A DNA stretch of 23,300 nucleotides from CAYPXN01 sp964470915 (GTDB lineage: Bacteria > UBA10199 > JADFYH01): the NCBI GenBank assembly GCA_964470915.1, contig CAYYEM010000027.1:1-23300 (forward strand), read 5' to 3'. Below, in pieces: positions 22,834-23,300 of the stretch. A program made the position numbers and the translations under genes. Each line of letters opens with the position of its first letter. The first letter of the stretch is position 1. The notes under the pieces are model-generated. The model searched no databases and had not been told where the DNA came from. It saw only the letters and a program-made list of their open reading frames with translations.

Positions 22834-23300
22834 TTCACCCAAATTCCACCGCCACCTGAAGGAGGGGGAGCATATTGTTTAAGTGTACCACCACCCCCTT
22901 CTCCCGATCCTGACCCACGACGCTTTGGTTTGGGAGTGGCTGCTGGCGCTGCTTTCATGGGAATATCAATCGGTTGTAAATTGCCATTTACGGGAGTGTA
23001 AACAGCTTCCACAGGAAGATAGCCATCTTTAGCTAAACGAATTCTAGCCGGTTGATTGAGAGGAAGCTGATTGATAGTCCCAGGAGTGACGAGTCCTGTA
23101 TCAACATCATTAAGGAAAATTTTAGCTCCGGCGGGATTGCTCATGACATTGGCTTGGCCAAATTCTGCTTTAACCAGTTCTGCATCCAGACTTACAGGTT
23201 GAGTATTCACCAAGGTAACTGATTTTTCCCAAGTTTCATAACCTTGAAGTTGAAGAGTAATGCCATGTGAAACATAGAGATTTAAGTTAGGAATTGTTGC
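22830..23300 (-). CDS. PEGA-repeat protein, 5' part beyond the window
   Basis: A GTG at 23213 is the first start-like codon seen, but the frame continues open to the window edge, and the upstream part is clearly PEGA-like (IPNLNLYVSHGITLQLQGYE), so the gene begins outside. One PEGA domain is partly visible and a second is complete (SNPAGAKIFLNDVDTG, then TPGTI and IRLAKDGYLP). The end is a basic then Gly/Pro-rich tail. PEGA domains are often fused behind Ser/Thr kinases in delta-proteobacteria-like genomes, so the hidden N-terminus may be another kinase; that is inference. PEGA modules are thought to act at membranes or surfaces. The stop overlaps that of the gene at 22285. Confidence 0.85.
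   Translation of the reverse strand, partial: ATIPNLNLYVSHGITLQLQGYETWEKSVTLVNTQPVSLDAELVKAEFGQANVMSNPAGAKIFLNDVDTGLVTPGTINQLPLNQPARIRLAKDGYLPVEAVYTPVNGNLQPIDIPMKAAPAATPKPKRRGSGSGEGGGGTLKQYAPPPSGGGGIWVN

Overview
The window is low-GC, densely packed DNA from a Gram-negative (diderm) bacterium. It encodes a C-terminal-Phe outer-membrane porin, lipoproteins, periplasmic PBP4 and the AmgK/MurU peptidoglycan-recycling pair. The mix of Ser/Thr kinase, SUMF1-type and PEGA-domain proteins with AT-rich codon use suggests a delta-proteobacteria-like lineage (Bdellovibrionota/UBA10199 type), probably a metagenome assembly because there are three 100-N gaps. The taxonomic guess is inference from domain content only.

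Positions 1-5143 form a divergent iron/flavin locus. A ferritin-like gene and apbE (FMN transferase) run leftward. A porin, an exported FMN-binding protein with the flavinylation motif, a four-TM protein with an HxH motif and a PBP4-type carboxypeptidase run rightward. Two Fur-box-like palindromes lie in the shared intergenic region. ApbE is the expected modifying enzyme for the FMN-binding protein, so I read this as an iron-responsive extracytosolic flavin electron-transfer unit.

Positions 5146-11219 hold a small Cys-rich secreted protein, a beta-propeller-like exported protein, and two large unrecognised proteins on either side of alanine dehydrogenase. Both large genes run into assembly gaps. 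Their N-terminal regions are homologous to each other and to the N-terminus of the kinase at 18907-22137. The first also carries about three tandem ~100-residue repeats. The second has a JAMM-like His/Ser/Asp motif.

Positions 11221-18178 are mainly housekeeping genes. birA-coaX run leftward. A HAMP-GAF-GGDEF diguanylate cyclase runs rightward from a clear sigma70-type promoter. polX-cutA-amgK-murU is a tightly overlapping leftward operon. A strong terminator at 18212-18248 separates polX from the gene upstream.

Positions 18310-23300 hold a small exported protein with five 27-bp coding repeats, a 1076-codon kinase/SUMF1-like protein with the shared N-terminal module, a small exported protein with a probably leaderless promoter, and the 3' part of a PEGA-repeat protein cut by the window edge. 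Neighbouring genes often overlap by 1-46 bases, including tail to tail, so the genome is compact. I saw no tRNA, rRNA, CRISPR array or insertion sequence.
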